Assembly (NCBI GenBank): GCA_026874595.1
Contig: CM049321.1
Location: 13,659,479-13,723,478, forward strand
Direction of reading: 5' to 3'
From: Sipunculus nudus
Lineage: Eukaryota > Annelida > Sipuncula > Golfingiida > Sipunculidae
DNA length: 64,000 nt
The notes under the pieces are model-generated. The model was not told where the DNA came from and searched no databases. It saw only the letters and a program-made list of their open reading frames with translations. The position numbers and the translations under genes are program-made. How positions within the stretch are numbered: the stretch's first letter is position 1; the number at the start of each line of letters is the position of its first letter. Shown here piece by piece: positions 34,157 to 45,369 of this stretch.

Positions 34157-37008
34157 AAATAGAGCGGTATCATCAGCATATTGAATTATTTTGTGTTCTT
34201 TCCCTCCAACAGTAATCCCACTAATTTTTTTTAATTATTCCGAATTTTAATTGCTAATAATTCTGAAGCTAAAATAAATAATTATTGAGACAAAGGGCAT
34301 CCTTGTCCAACGCGACGAGTTATTGTGAAATAATCTGATGCCCAACCTATGCTTATTATACAACTGCTGATATCAGAATAGAGAATATTTATCCATTTTT
34401 AAATGTATTTCCGAAATTAAATAAATCTAAAGTTTATTCAAATGGGTCCATTCTAAAAAATCGAAAGCTTTTTCAAACTCTATAGATATAAAGTAGCTTT
34501 CTATATTGTGTCTTTGTGAATAGGCAAATAAGTCTGTCATTTTTTAAATATTTTCTCCAATGTATCTTTTTTTTAATAATCCTGTTTAGTCTTCACTAAG
34601 TAATTTTTCTAATACATTTTTAAGTCTGTTAGCTAGAGTTTTAGCGATAATCTTATAATCAGTATTTAAAATCGAAAGGGGACGCCAATTCTTTAAAAGT
34701 AGTGTATCTTTTCTTTTCTTAGGAATTAAACAAAGAATGCCTTGTCGCATAGTAGATGGTAGAATGCACATGTTAAAGGAATGAGTTATTGCATTTATAT
34801 AATTTTCTTTTATTTCTTCCCAAAAGACTCTGTAAAATTCTGCAGGGAGACCATCAGGTCCAGGTGTTTTATTGAGCTAAAGTGATTTTAGCGTTGTAAA
34901 TATTTCTGTAGAAGTAAATTCACGGTCGCAACCTTGATTATCATCAGTATAGACAGTGTTTTAATGTTTTCAAGTGATATGAAATTCTCTCTCTGATTTT
35001 CGTTTGTACCTTTAGAAGTATACAAAGACTGATAAAATCTTACATGTTCCCGCAGGATGTCTTTTGTATTTGTCAGAATTTTACCATTTTCGTCTTTTAG
35101 TCTGATGATAGATTTATATTCGTAGTTTCTCTGTTCCAAATTAAAAAAAATATATATATTTAGTTGGTTTATTACCTTCATTATACCATTTGCATCTACA
35201 TCTGACAATGGCGCCTGTAGTTTCTTCCCCAATAAATTTCTTGTGTTTATTAACCGTAATTTCCCATTTAATTTTATCTTCTGTGCTATTGGTTAAATTA
35301 TACTAACATTGTGCCTTTTGCATTTCTCTTTCCAATGTTAACATTTTATTATTATGTTTTTCTTTTTATTTGCAGCAAAGGATATAGTTTCTCTTCTAAC
35401 TTGACATTTTATGGTGTCCCATAACAGTGATGGATTGGCATCTATATTATTCAGTATAGTAGATTTAATATAGTTCTTCATTTGTTTAACATAATTTTCA
35501 TCTTCAAGAAGGGTGCAATTAAGTTTCCAGTAACCTGGTCCTCTTTTTTTGCTTAAACTTAAAGTAATGTATATTAATGAGTGATTTGTTTATATGCTGG
35601 TTGGATATCATAACAGTTTATATAGTTACAGAGATTATCACTGATCAAAAAGTAATCAAGACGCGAGAACACTGGTTTTGGATTATACCTATGCCATGAA
35701 TATTTTAGTATTCCAGGGTGTTGTGCTCGCCCTATATGTCTGTTAACTGTGCATGTTCTACCCTCTGTGAGATTATTCCTCTTGATTTTCCATGTGATTG
35801 CTGATTTCCTCCTTCTTTATCTACAGTTGGATCCATCACCACATTAAGGTCACCAGCAATTATTAATTCATCTGTCTCTATTTCATATAATATATTGATC
35901 AAACTGATGAAAAACTCTGGTTCATCTTGGTTAGGTCCATATAGATTACCTAAAGTGACATTATGTATATTTATTTTGTATTTACTATTATAAATCTGCC
36001 ATGTTCATCTGATATAGTATTTTTAACCTGGATCCTCGCTTTATTTTTAATCAAAATACATCCTACGGACTTTTTCTGAGACAAGCAACTCTAGGATCTT
36101 TGAAAAGGTAAACCTTTAGGTCTATGCTATACCTGTACATTACACTTTGGGTTTGACAGTTTATAAGTGGATATCAACAGTAAATATGACCCAGAATGCA
36201 TGCGAATGACCAGTGTCTGGTGTTGATCATAAAGTGTAACTGCTAAATAAGCACTGCACTGGGCCAGGGGGACTTTACCCTTTTACCTTATCTCAAAGTA
36301 CCAAGTAATTGGGTGAATGAGCAGGGCGTACACTCATGGTATTATTTATAGTTCTTCTTTGCTTTGCTGACAAAAGAAAGTCAGGTGTCAGTCAGATCAA
36401 AGCAAGGTGGGCCAATTAGTCCAATATGAATGGCTACTGAGTGGTGCATTCACTGCTGGCTATAAATTATCAAAGGAACAGCCAGTTGGGGCTTGAGGTC
36501 TGACTGGACGGAGCATGTGCAGCCACACTAATGAAGACTAATTAGTATGCATGTATCCCATGCCTAGCCCTGAGTCAAGTGGGGTATTATTATGACTATG
36601 CAATCAGACAGTAATACACCCCTGACCTTTGTTCATCTGTTTTATCATTATCATTAATAGTTGAATATAAATTGATAATAATTAATAATTGATAAATAAC
36701 AGTTATCCTGATTGTTTATAATTATACATTCACAATAGAAATGCGAAAGTTTAAATAGGAAAATGAAGTGCCCACATTAGCTTGAAAAAAGTGCCTACTT
36801 TAAGAGGTGCCTACATTAGCTAAACATAAGAAAGAGAAGAAAAAAAATGGGACTGCCCAAAAGGGCCCACTTTATAGAGGGGCCCACTTAATGGAGGTGC
36901 CCACCAAGACAGGTTCGACTGTATACTAGTATATTTCGGGAGTATCCGTGAGTATCCGGGTACATTTGTGTGTTGAGATTCGGCGGAACCTGAGGCAAAC
37001 TAACTGGA

Positions 37009-37469
37009 TCATGCGACCAGATTTTTGGACCCAAAATAAATATATCTCATTAATTCTCCCAGGAGGTTATCCAGCTTCTTGATACCTTCAACATCTGTAG
37101 GCACCTTCCCGTGCCTCTTCCAAACATGGACGGCGTAGTTTTTTGACCAATCATAACCTTTCTGGAAGAGCTTCTTCCTGTCATTATAGTTGGGGCTGAC
37201 CAGAGTTCCTTCCTCCACGTGAACCAGGGTCGGGTAAATCTTCTGTAGCGTCCCCGCCGTCGTGACTGAATGTTGTCCCCATTCGTTCGGATTAAATGTC
37301 CGGTATGTTTCTATCCATACACGGAAAAACGGAGCGCCCCGGCGAGCTATTATTATTCCGTTTGATAAGGCGCTCGGACTCTCCCGTCCAAGGGTAAATT
37401 CGAATTTTCTGAGCGGGTCGAACGACTTCACCACCAGAACATCGGTGTCGAGGTAGATGCCTCCGTAAT
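37009..37469 (-). CDS. gene B exon 2: GT32/A4GALT-like glycosyltransferase, catalytic half
   Basis: Exon 2 of 2, completing a 428-residue protein with 44392-45217. The acceptor GTTTCAG precedes the split Asp codon (276), then Y-G-G-I-Y-L-D-T-D-V with D-T-D at residues 283-285. Conserved blocks follow: L-S-N-G-I-I, P-F-F-R-V-W, E-W-G-Q-H-S, H-V-E-E-G-T-L-V-S-P-N-Y, H-V-W-K-R-H, and G-E-L-M-R-Y-I-Y-F-G-S-K before the stop. The frame is open, the length equals that of gene A exon 2, and all expected key residues are present, so the product is likely functional. The stop lies under 100 bases from the pogo-like element's right end (36921). The substrate is unknown. Confidence 0.88.
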
Positions 37470-37496
37470 CTGAAACGACAAAGAGTGTGCTCAGTT

Positions 37497-38225
37497 ACAG
37501 GGGCTTATTCCGATATCTGGCGTCACCTAAAGCGACTTATTCCGATATCTGGCGTCAATTAAGGGGCCCTAATCCGATATCTTGCGTCAATTAAAGGTAC
37601 CTATTCCGATATCTGGCGTCAATTAAAGGTACTTATTCCGATATCTTGCGTCAGTTAAAGGGGCCAATTCTGATATCTGGTGTCAATTAAAGGGGCCTAT
37701 TACGATATCTGGTGTCAATTAAAGGGGCCTATTACGATATCTGGCGTCAACTAAAGCGGCTTATTCCGATATCTGGCGTCAACTAAAGCGGCTTATTCCG
37801 ATATCTAGCGTCAATTAAAGGGACCAAATCCGATATCTGGCGTCAATTAAAGGTACCTATTTCGATATCTGGCGTCAATTAAAGGTACCTATTCCGATAT
37901 CTGGTGTCAATTAAAGGGGCTTATCCCGATATCAGGCTTCAATTAAAGGCACCTATTCCGATATCTTGCGTCAGTTAAAGGGGCCTATTCTGATATCTAG
38001 CGTCAATTAAGGGGACATGGTCCGATATCTGACATCAATTAAAGGGGCATATTCCGATATCTGGCGTCAATTAAAGGGACCTATTCCGATATCTGGCGTT
38101 TATTAAAGGGACCTTTTCCGATATCTGGTGTCAATTAAGGGGACATGGTCCGATATCCGGCATCAATTAAAGGGGCCTATTCCGATATCCGCGTCAATTA
38201 GAGGAACTAATTCCGATGTCTTACA
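37497..38225. repeat. 32-bp tandem array with GATATC in almost every unit
   Basis: About 22 full units with the core CCGATATCTGGCGTCAATTA followed by AAGGGGCCTATT, plus one decayed unit at the end. Spacing is a strict 32 bases. Some variants recur: GACATGGTCCGATATC appears twice, about four units apart, suggesting block duplication. The array begins about 30 bases from the gene B exon 2 acceptor, inside the intron. Confidence 0.95.
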
Positions 38226-38247
38226 TATATTAACTAACCTTTTATAA

Positions 38248-39608
38248 GACTAGATGTGTCGGAACGACACGAATTCCCCCGCCCGGGGCAAATTAGAAAC
38301 ATTTGTAAAATTTTGAAAATTTTTTTTAAGTTCAGGAGGTGTCGTATGGTCAAAAGTAGGTCAACAAGGGCAAAATGCAAACTCAATCTGTAACAGGTCA
38401 TTATCAAGCAACACACCAAAAATCATGCCGGTATATGCAGGCATTGTGAAAAAAAGTCCATACATGTGCATTTTCCATAAAAATTTCTGTCTTTCATGAA
38501 ATTTTCTATGTTTAGGAGCCGTAAAACAATCAAAAGTAGGTCAACCAGGACGAAACGCGAACTTGATCTGTAACTGTCATTATCTGCCCACACATAAAAA
38601 ATCAGGGTGGTATCTGCAGGCATTGAGGAAAAAAAGTCAGTACATATGCATTTGTTATGAAAATTTCTATTTTTCATGAAACTTTCTATGTTCAGGAGCA
38701 GTCAAATGGTCAAAAGTAGGTCAACTGGGACAAAACAGTCTCGATCTGTAACTGGTCATTATCTGCCTACACACCAAAAATCAGGCCCGTATCTGCAGGC
38801 ACTGCGAAAAAAAGTCCATACATGTGCACTTTTTATGAAATTTTCTATGTTAGAGCACTGTCAAACGGTCAAAAGTAGGTCAACTGGGACAAAATGTGAA
38901 CTCGATCTGTAACTGGTCATTATCTGCCCACACACCAAAAATAAGGCGAATATCTGCAGGTATTGCGAAGAAAAGTCTGTACAAATGTATTTGTCATGAA
39001 AATTTATATTTTACATGAAATTTTCTATGTTCAGGAGCCGTAAAACAGTCAAAAGTATGTCAACTGGGACGAAACGTGAACTCGACCTGTAACTGGTCAA
39101 TATCTGCCCACACACCAAAAAATCAGGCCAATATCTGCAGGCATTGCGAAAAAAGTCTGTACATGTGTATCTGTCATGAAATTTCATATTTTTCATGAAA
39201 TTTTCTATGTTCAGGAGCCGTAAAACGGTCAAAATTAGGTCAACCGGGACGAAACCCGAACTTGATCTGTAACTGGTCTATATCTGCCCACACACCAAAA
39301 ATCAGGCCAATATCTGCAGGCATTGCGAAAAAAAGTCCGTACATGTGTATCTGTCATGAAAATTTCTATTTTTCATGAAATTTTCTAAGTTAAGGAGGCG
39401 TAAAACGTTCAAAAGTAGGTCAACCGGGACGAAACGCGAAGTCGATCTGTAACTCGTCTATATCTGCCCACACACAAAAAATCAGGCCAATATCTGCAGG
39501 CATTGCGAAAAAAAAGTCCGTACAACTGTTTGATTTCGGAATGACGGAAGGACGGAAGGACGGACATGGGTAAAACTATATGCCCCGACCACTTTGTGGC
39601 GGGGGCAT
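38248..39608 (+). mobile_element. pearl/HINE-type Helitron-like element with ~180-bp core repeats
   Basis: It starts near a perfect hairpin GTGTCG-GAA-CGACAC (38256-38270) and a C/G-rich word. It then carries about 6.5 tandem units of ~180 bases (TATCTGCAGGCATTGCGAAAA appears near 38433, 38609, 38788, 38947, 39128, 39307 and 39487). After the last unit is an ACGG-type microsatellite (39542-39565) and a terminal hairpin ATGCCCC...GGGGGCAT (39580-39608). Core repeats plus an ACGG microsatellite are the described architecture of bivalve pearl-family elements. No coding sequence is present. Confidence 0.75.
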
Positions 39609-39966
39609 AAAAACACCGATCCCACCGTACACTGGCTGTTCGTTTTGTCATATCCACGTGTTTATACAGTGGGGGTGGCCCCCGCTAAATTATCTAAACA
39701 TCCAACGAGGATATATGGAGTTATGTCAGATGAACCAGAGTTCCGTAAAGGGTGCTTTGTAACCGGCGACCGTTCCGCTTCTGAAAAGAATATATATGAA
39801 AAGAACCACCTTAGGTTACGTTTTTTTTTACTGTCTGTCAACACTGGTACGAATACGATGATTACTAACAGATTGTTTACAAACAGGCTCTTACACCCGT
39901 CACAAAGGCGTTATGAAAATTTTCCTGAACAGGAACTACCGGTAGTTCATTAAAATTGAGGCAGGG

Positions 39967-39968
<2 letters not shown>

Positions 39969-40019
<51 letters not shown>

Positions 40020-40023
40020 ATAT
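39969..40023. repeat. (TA)n microsatellite
   Basis: About 26 TA units with one phase slip. Confidence 0.9.
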
Positions 40024-40294
40024 AAAAAGTAGATGAATATCCGGCTTTAATAGTTATCCATTATATAGAATAATGGAATCATATACTGTCGGACAGAGAC
40101 TGGTAAGACTAAACAAGTCTCATTTCCAGTGAATTTTATGAAATGTTATTAATTAATACGATTGAAGAATGTATAACATTCATAATATGTATATATATGT
40201 GTGTGTGTCTATGGGTTTGTGTATATAAATATGTATAATGTACCTATGTGTTTATGTGTACGGGTATATATGTGTATGTAGGTGTCACAGTGTA

Positions 40295-40446
40295 CATGGG
40301 AATCCAGTTGCGCTCCGAACTCTATCTGAGATTGGAATCCCTAATTCAACCAGATTAGATGGAAATTTCCATGTAACTGGTGAACATCCAGTTATCCATT
40401 TATAACATCCATATATTTGGAGTTCCAAACTGAACTGGATTCCCAT
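40295..40446. mobile_element. MITE-like inverted-repeat element, 152 bp
   Basis: Ends are inverted: CATGGGAATCCAGTT is exact on both sides, then eight diverged bases, then GAACTC on both sides. The interior also has related words (TTCCATGTAACTGG, CATCCAGTT). No clear target duplication is visible, so the family is not assigned. Confidence 0.55.
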
Positions 40447-42962
40447 GAAATATTTTCACTAATATATGATATCTATGCTTGAATATGAATCACGAGTTAG
40501 CAAAAAAAAATCATTATTTATACATGTATTTTAAATTGATATAACATGTACATGGATATAAGCTGTTGAATTCACTAGAACATATGCGGTTTTACTCGCT
40601 TTCGGTTAACACGCGAAGGTGCAAACATCAGACCCATATACAGTAAAAACACCCGACTGCGGACAACCTCTAAAAGAGCCCGGTGTGGCCGCCATTTTGC
40701 GCCGTCGCCAGTCGAGTTAAGATCAAGCCGAACCGAGTTTATCAAGAGGCGCTGTCAATATTTCATTAGGCCGAAGTGAGCCGATTTTGTGCAGCTCAGT
40801 TTGGCTTGATGACAAATAATACCAAAAAAAAAGGGAAAATCTTTAACAATTAAAAATGCCCGTAACAAATAATCAAGTTCTGTTATTTTTTTTTGTTTCT
40901 TATCGCGCTGAAAAGAAGAGGTGTGATTGTTTAAATATGAAAGTGTTGGCTTATGAAATTACCCACATAAATTATACTCCATATTTAATCACAAACTAGT
41001 TAAATGTAATATTGACGCAATATGTCACACGTAATAAACATAACCTGTTTAAATTAAATGGGTACATTATAACATCGTCAAACGAAGAGGTTTCAGGTGA
41101 GTGTAAGCCCGCCGACATTTTGCAAGCCAAGTCGAGCCACGAAATTCGGTTTACTACAAAAATCAGCCATCTTTTTGTCCAAACCAGCCGAATTGTATGG
41201 CTAACACGGCTCCGAGCTCTAGGATACACCCCATGGCGGTCACCTCGAGTAAAGAAAAAATCGTCTGGTCCCGTGACTGTCCGCTATAGAGAGTTTCAAG
41301 GTATCTTCTGCAAGAGCTCGACGCTATAACAAACAGAAGTACAGGTATTACAGAATCCTCCTTTTACAGTCGTTGAAGAATTATAAAAACCATAGATTCA
41401 ATTTTTTTTTACATAGAGTTGTTTTGTGTGTGATGTATGTGATAATGTTATTAAAGACATTGCCCAGGAGGTTACATAAATGGAGATACGACTCTGCCAG
41501 CACTCACGTGTGAGCTCCTTGACATTCCCGCATGTTTTTTTCGGGATGATTATTTTATGAATATTTTATAATGCTGTTTGGTCTAAAGTAGATATACAGA
41601 TATTCCGCCGATTTTGTGTAAAGTAGTAATATATCATGTAAAGAGTATTAACTTTGCAACTCTTTTGCGTTAATTCTGCTGAAGAACCATGGTTTGCGTC
41701 TTTCCGGTGCTGCTGAACGGTACATTCCTCAGTGCCAATGGTATACTTTCTTACTGTATATGGCTGCGTTCAGTGTTTGTTAGACAACAATGACGTCACA
41801 ATAATCGGTCGCGCATCACCTACAATTGACTGACGTCATCAGTTTGCCTGGCTTGTTCATTATCAGTTCTCCGGACATGAAAAAGTCTTAAACGCTGTGA
41901 CCTGTTTTGTCATATTTTGGATCATTTGTCCCTTACAAAATCAAAGCAAGGTAAGGCATTACTTTTTTTACACAGGCAGTCAGCGGAATAGCTCCTGCAA
42001 CCGTTGGACCAGAAAAGTTTACACTGATTCACTTGTATTAAAAATTAATCCGGAAAAACATGCGGACACGGGTACTGGGACGGACTTCACCAGTTCACGC
42101 ATAAAAAGCAGCCATGGATTTTGCGTCATGAATCAATTTCTTAAAATATTTATGCATGTGAGTCAACTTGCATTCCCGGCATACTTTTACCCTAATAACC
42201 TGTATCCGCCCCCTGTATTAACGTTTACGATGTTGAACTAACTGGAGTTTTTTTGTTTCATTATTTATAATGGTATGGCAGCTGTACGTGATGTTCAAAC
42301 AAAGCGACACTCAACAGAGGACTGTGATTTGATACCAGGGTCACGTGATACACATTAATCTGTGATTGGCTCATGGTCCGCACGTGGGATAGGCCTAGTC
42401 AGAGTAACCAAAAAATATAAGTATCTCCAATTGGTCTATGGATTGGCTTATCCTCTGCACGAGTACCCGTATGACTGATATGAATAAAATGATAAGCATG
42501 TGTTCATGCAATAATGACGTCACCAAGGCAAGAATTTACGGTCAAACATGTAGGGTCGACTGTGTGTCTGAATACTTAACCCAGTTTGCATCAGCGTGTA
42601 TGTCAGAGCGTACTTTTTAACAGTACATATATCCAGCTGTGTCAGAGTATGGCCGGGTTTGTATATATAACGCCCATATATTACTATGTTAGGATTTCCA
42701 TCAAGATTTTAGATAACATTCCATGCAAGTGTCAAACTCTCTTACTCACATGCACTTATCAGCTAGTTAAAATACATCCTAGTTTGACCTAAATTTACTT
42801 GCTGTTCGACAAAGGACCATGTTCGCGTATATACTTTTGTTGTTTATTTCGGCCTGAGGTTGAAGAGCGAACACTCTCCATGACATCAATGTACAATGAA
42901 CAATCTCCGACGCAACAGCAAAATCAGTGACGAAATATCTGAAGTGCTGGGTAAGTGAAGCA

Positions 42963-43080
42963 ACAAGACAACTACCCATAGGGCAATTACCCCCCGGACA
43001 ATTACCCCTAAGAGAAGTACCCCCTGGTAAATTATACCCTAAGACAATTACCCCCGGCAATTACCTCCCCCCCCCCCGTT
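42963..43080. repeat. short minisatellite of AATTACCCCC units
   Basis: About seven imperfect 14-17-base units (GGCAATTACCCCC, GACAATTACCCCTAAG, GGTAAATTATACCC), ending in a poly-C tract. Located in the gene B intron. Confidence 0.75.
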
Positions 43081-44391
43081 AAACCTAATTATATATATAT
43101 GTGTGTGTGCGCGTGTGTGTAGAATATACTGTTTAATGTATACACTTTACAAAAAAAAATAAAGTTCCGTTATATGTATAAAATGATAGGAATTAAAACA
43201 AACGTGTTAAAACTATAAAAAGGATTAAATTATGTATCATGTTATCATGAATTTTTTACTGTGATGATGCATTTGTATAAAGAGACTTTGAAGTTAGTCT
43301 AATTAGTGTCAGATAATGTAAGATAACGGCTGCTTTTAATGCTCTGGACCTTATATTTTACGGATATATTGGATTATTTGAGAGCCGTTTTTGGCCATCT
43401 TGGCCATCTAATGAACATTTGATGTTATCATTTTTCTTTAGATATACACTTCCTGTCTCAAATATATAAGCTTTAAATATATTTCATACCATGTTTTTTC
43501 CCCTATGAGTAAACATGTGTTTTATGAGCCAAGGTAGAAATACACATTAGAAGCAAACTATCAACATGTAAAAATATCGCTCATCATATTATTCTCAAAT
43601 TCAACTATTACATCAGTTGATAAAGCAAGATATGAAAATATTACGGTAACCTAACTGTAAACACGTAAAAACAACGCATATGTGTTGTTGTGGTCAGAGC
43701 AAAAGTGAAAAGTACCACAAGGGAATCAGTTATCATGTGTATACTTGCTGTAATACAGAAAAAGGAAAGTGCATAAATGCATAAGTTTTAGTGAGTTTAT
43801 GTATTATCTATTGCCCTGCAGTCACCGCACAGTTTGGAGTATAATGAATAAAAGACGTATCATTAATACATAAAAATGTTCAGAATCCATACTGTATACT
43901 GCGTACATAACTATATATATTTCATATATCCTGGTCCACCAGACTTCAGCAGAAAATCTACAAAAATGAAGTTGCTATACAGAAACGAGTCATAAGCCTA
44001 ACAATCATGGATGAACCCAAAACCATACCAAGCAAATAATTTTAGTAAGACATTTAAAATCAGTATAAGAGATGTATTTCTTACAAAATCAACCACTGAT
44101 GAAGGTCAAGGGCAGTGGTACATGCACACAAACTGCATTTCGAAGCTTTCAATTGGTTGTTTCGGTTTGTAAAGATACTCAAGAAATGTAACTCTCAGAG
44201 TGAGGCTGGCAACTCATGAAAGACACCATATCACATTCACATGGCCACAAGATCCTAAATAATCAGAAGGTCGCAAGATAGAATAAATGGTACTTGTCGA
44301 GAGGATTTTCATCCGGTATTTGAAAATAATCTAATGGTTAGAAAATAATCTATAGAAAAGCGGATGTTGTATCAATTGGATGATAACTCAC

Positions 44392-45217
44392 CGTTTATGA
44401 TTTCATATCTTGCAATATCAGCGCTGTGAAAGACCTGCGTAATTTTCTTCCCAAAAATTTGCGTAGGTCTCTGTTTAAACACAAAATAAACGTTGGGTAT
44501 ATCCTTTAGTGTCTGGCTCCACCATGGCCCGTTTGGTTCGTTATCTCCATGTAAATATATAGCATCAGGCTTGATATATTTATAAACACCTAAAAACGAC
44601 AGATAAATAAGGAATGTAAACTTTTCTCCATTCCCAAACCAAACATAGTGGACTATATTTGGGACTGGTATTGTATCCCCTTTCACCGTCTTATTTTGCG
44701 TTGTCCGTCCTGGGAATGAAACCAATTTTGGAGCATGCCAACCGCAACGCTTCATAAATTCATGAACGGTTTGGCCGCTTTTCATTGTATTATCGCCGGA
44801 TACATTCTCAAGTAGCCTGTCACTATGACATTGTTGAGAATTAAGTTCTTTACCTGAGAAAGCTGGGTCATCTGAAATGGAACTACAATTGTTGTTTTTC
44901 TCGAGAATTTTTCTCATTGTATTCACCAACGCCTCTAAACTAATGAGGGAACAAGGGTGACTCGGTGTATTGAATGCCACCATAAAATCCGCATATGTTT
45001 TTGTATCCGCCTTTTGTAAACATTCGTATATTTTACGATTGACCTCGTTCTGTAAATCAGTGCTTTGTATTGCTTCATGTCCACTTTTATGCACGGAACT
45101 TTGGGGACGCTGTATTAATACCATCACAGTTGAAAAAACAGCCAGCATAACCGCCAAGAAACAAACTTGAAGAGGTCTACTTTCCCTCAGTCTGCTCCGT
45201 GACGCCCGATCGGCCAT
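44392..45217 (-). CDS. gene B exon 1: type II membrane glycosyltransferase, GT32/A4GALT-like
   Basis: Exon 1 of 2 (residues 1-275 plus the first base of codon 276). I use the ATG at 45217 (M-A-D-R), which aligns with gene C, not the in-frame ATG twelve codons earlier. A basic tail (R at 4, 7, 9, 11, 14) precedes a hydrophobic anchor (about 17-35). A stem follows with E-C-L-Q-K-A and H-P-C-S Cys residues shared with gene C. Catalytic blocks are V-H-E-F-M, A-P-K-L-V-S-F-P-G, P-N-I-V-H-Y-V-W-F-G (186-195), I-K-P-D-A-I-Y-L-H-G-D, E-P-N-G-P-W-W and H-S-A-D-I-A-R-Y-E (264-272). The donor GTGAGT follows. Intact frame. Closest to gene C. Expected to be an ER/Golgi luminal enzyme; substrate unknown. 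Confidence 0.86.
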
Positions 45218-45336
45218 GTTAGTGTGGTTGCATGTGTACACGGATCTAATCAAACCTCCCGGGCATATGGCCAGATTTTAACGCAATTATCAATATAAAA
45301 CAAAGCTTGCCTTGTAATGAATGAGCTGCGTGCGCA

Positions 45337-45366
45337 CTGCGCAGTTGAAGCGGTCACATTTAATCC
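45337..45366 (-). promoter_or_regulatory. conserved upstream block of gene B
   Basis: Thirty bases starting GGATTAAATGTGACCGC and ending CAACTGCGCAG (minus strand) match the block upstream of gene C at 28 positions. It lies 119 bases before the ATG. Beyond it toward the gene are further TGCGCA half-sites resembling NRF1 sites. It is either a shared promoter element or residual homology from duplication. Confidence 0.5.
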
Positions 45367-45369
45367 TCT

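Larger units (their letters stand above)
30371..36062 (-). mobile_element. L1/Tx1-like LINE, 5'-truncated, with target-site duplication
   Basis: A 13-base duplication CTACGGACTTTTT lies at 30358-30370 and 36063-36075. The left copy runs into a T-run, which is the poly-A tail of a minus-strand insertion. On the minus strand the order is: endonuclease fragment (G-C-I-L-I-K-N-K near 36050, N-L-Y-G-P-N-Q-D near 35940, A-G-D-L-N-V-V-M-D-P near 35840), reverse transcriptase (L-I-P-K-K-R-K-D, N-W-R-P-L-S-I-L-N, Y-K-I-I-A-K-T-L-A-N-R-L at 34586-34771; intact Y-A-D-D-T-A-L at 34161-34180), G-L-K-I-N-L-D-K-T near 32120, and the C-terminal region W-S-x-R-x-M-T-L-S-G-K-I-A-I-I-K at 31753-31989. The endonuclease start is missing and frames are broken, so it is dead. 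It is interrupted by 32188-34156. Confidence 0.88.
29921..36921. mobile_element. outer pogo-like TIR element hosting a LINE and a Helitron-like element
   Basis: The left end CAGTCGAACCT (29921) and right end AGGTTCGACTG (to 36921) are perfect 11-base inverted repeats, each flanked outside by TA. Subterminal words GCCCACTTTATAGAGG and GTGCCCAC recur near both ends in opposite orientation. After removing the LINE (30371-36062 plus one target duplication) about 1.3 kb of element DNA remains. No transposase motif is visible in it, so it is probably a non-autonomous or decayed pogo/Tc1-mariner-type element. Confidence 0.7.
37470..44391 (-). other. intron of gene B (6.9 kb, phase 1)
   Basis: Minus-strand donor GTGAGT after exon 1 and acceptor TTTCAG before exon 2. 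It contains a 32-bp array, a pearl-type element, a TA microsatellite, a MITE-like inverted repeat, and AT-rich DNA (about 43080-44390) in which I see nothing further. Short plus-strand frames (41012-41329, 41897-42241) show no domain. Confidence 0.85.

Noticed and set aside
40634-41310. Possible second pogo-like element starting ACAGTAAAAACACC
   Set aside because: No matching inverted end with TA was found on the other side.
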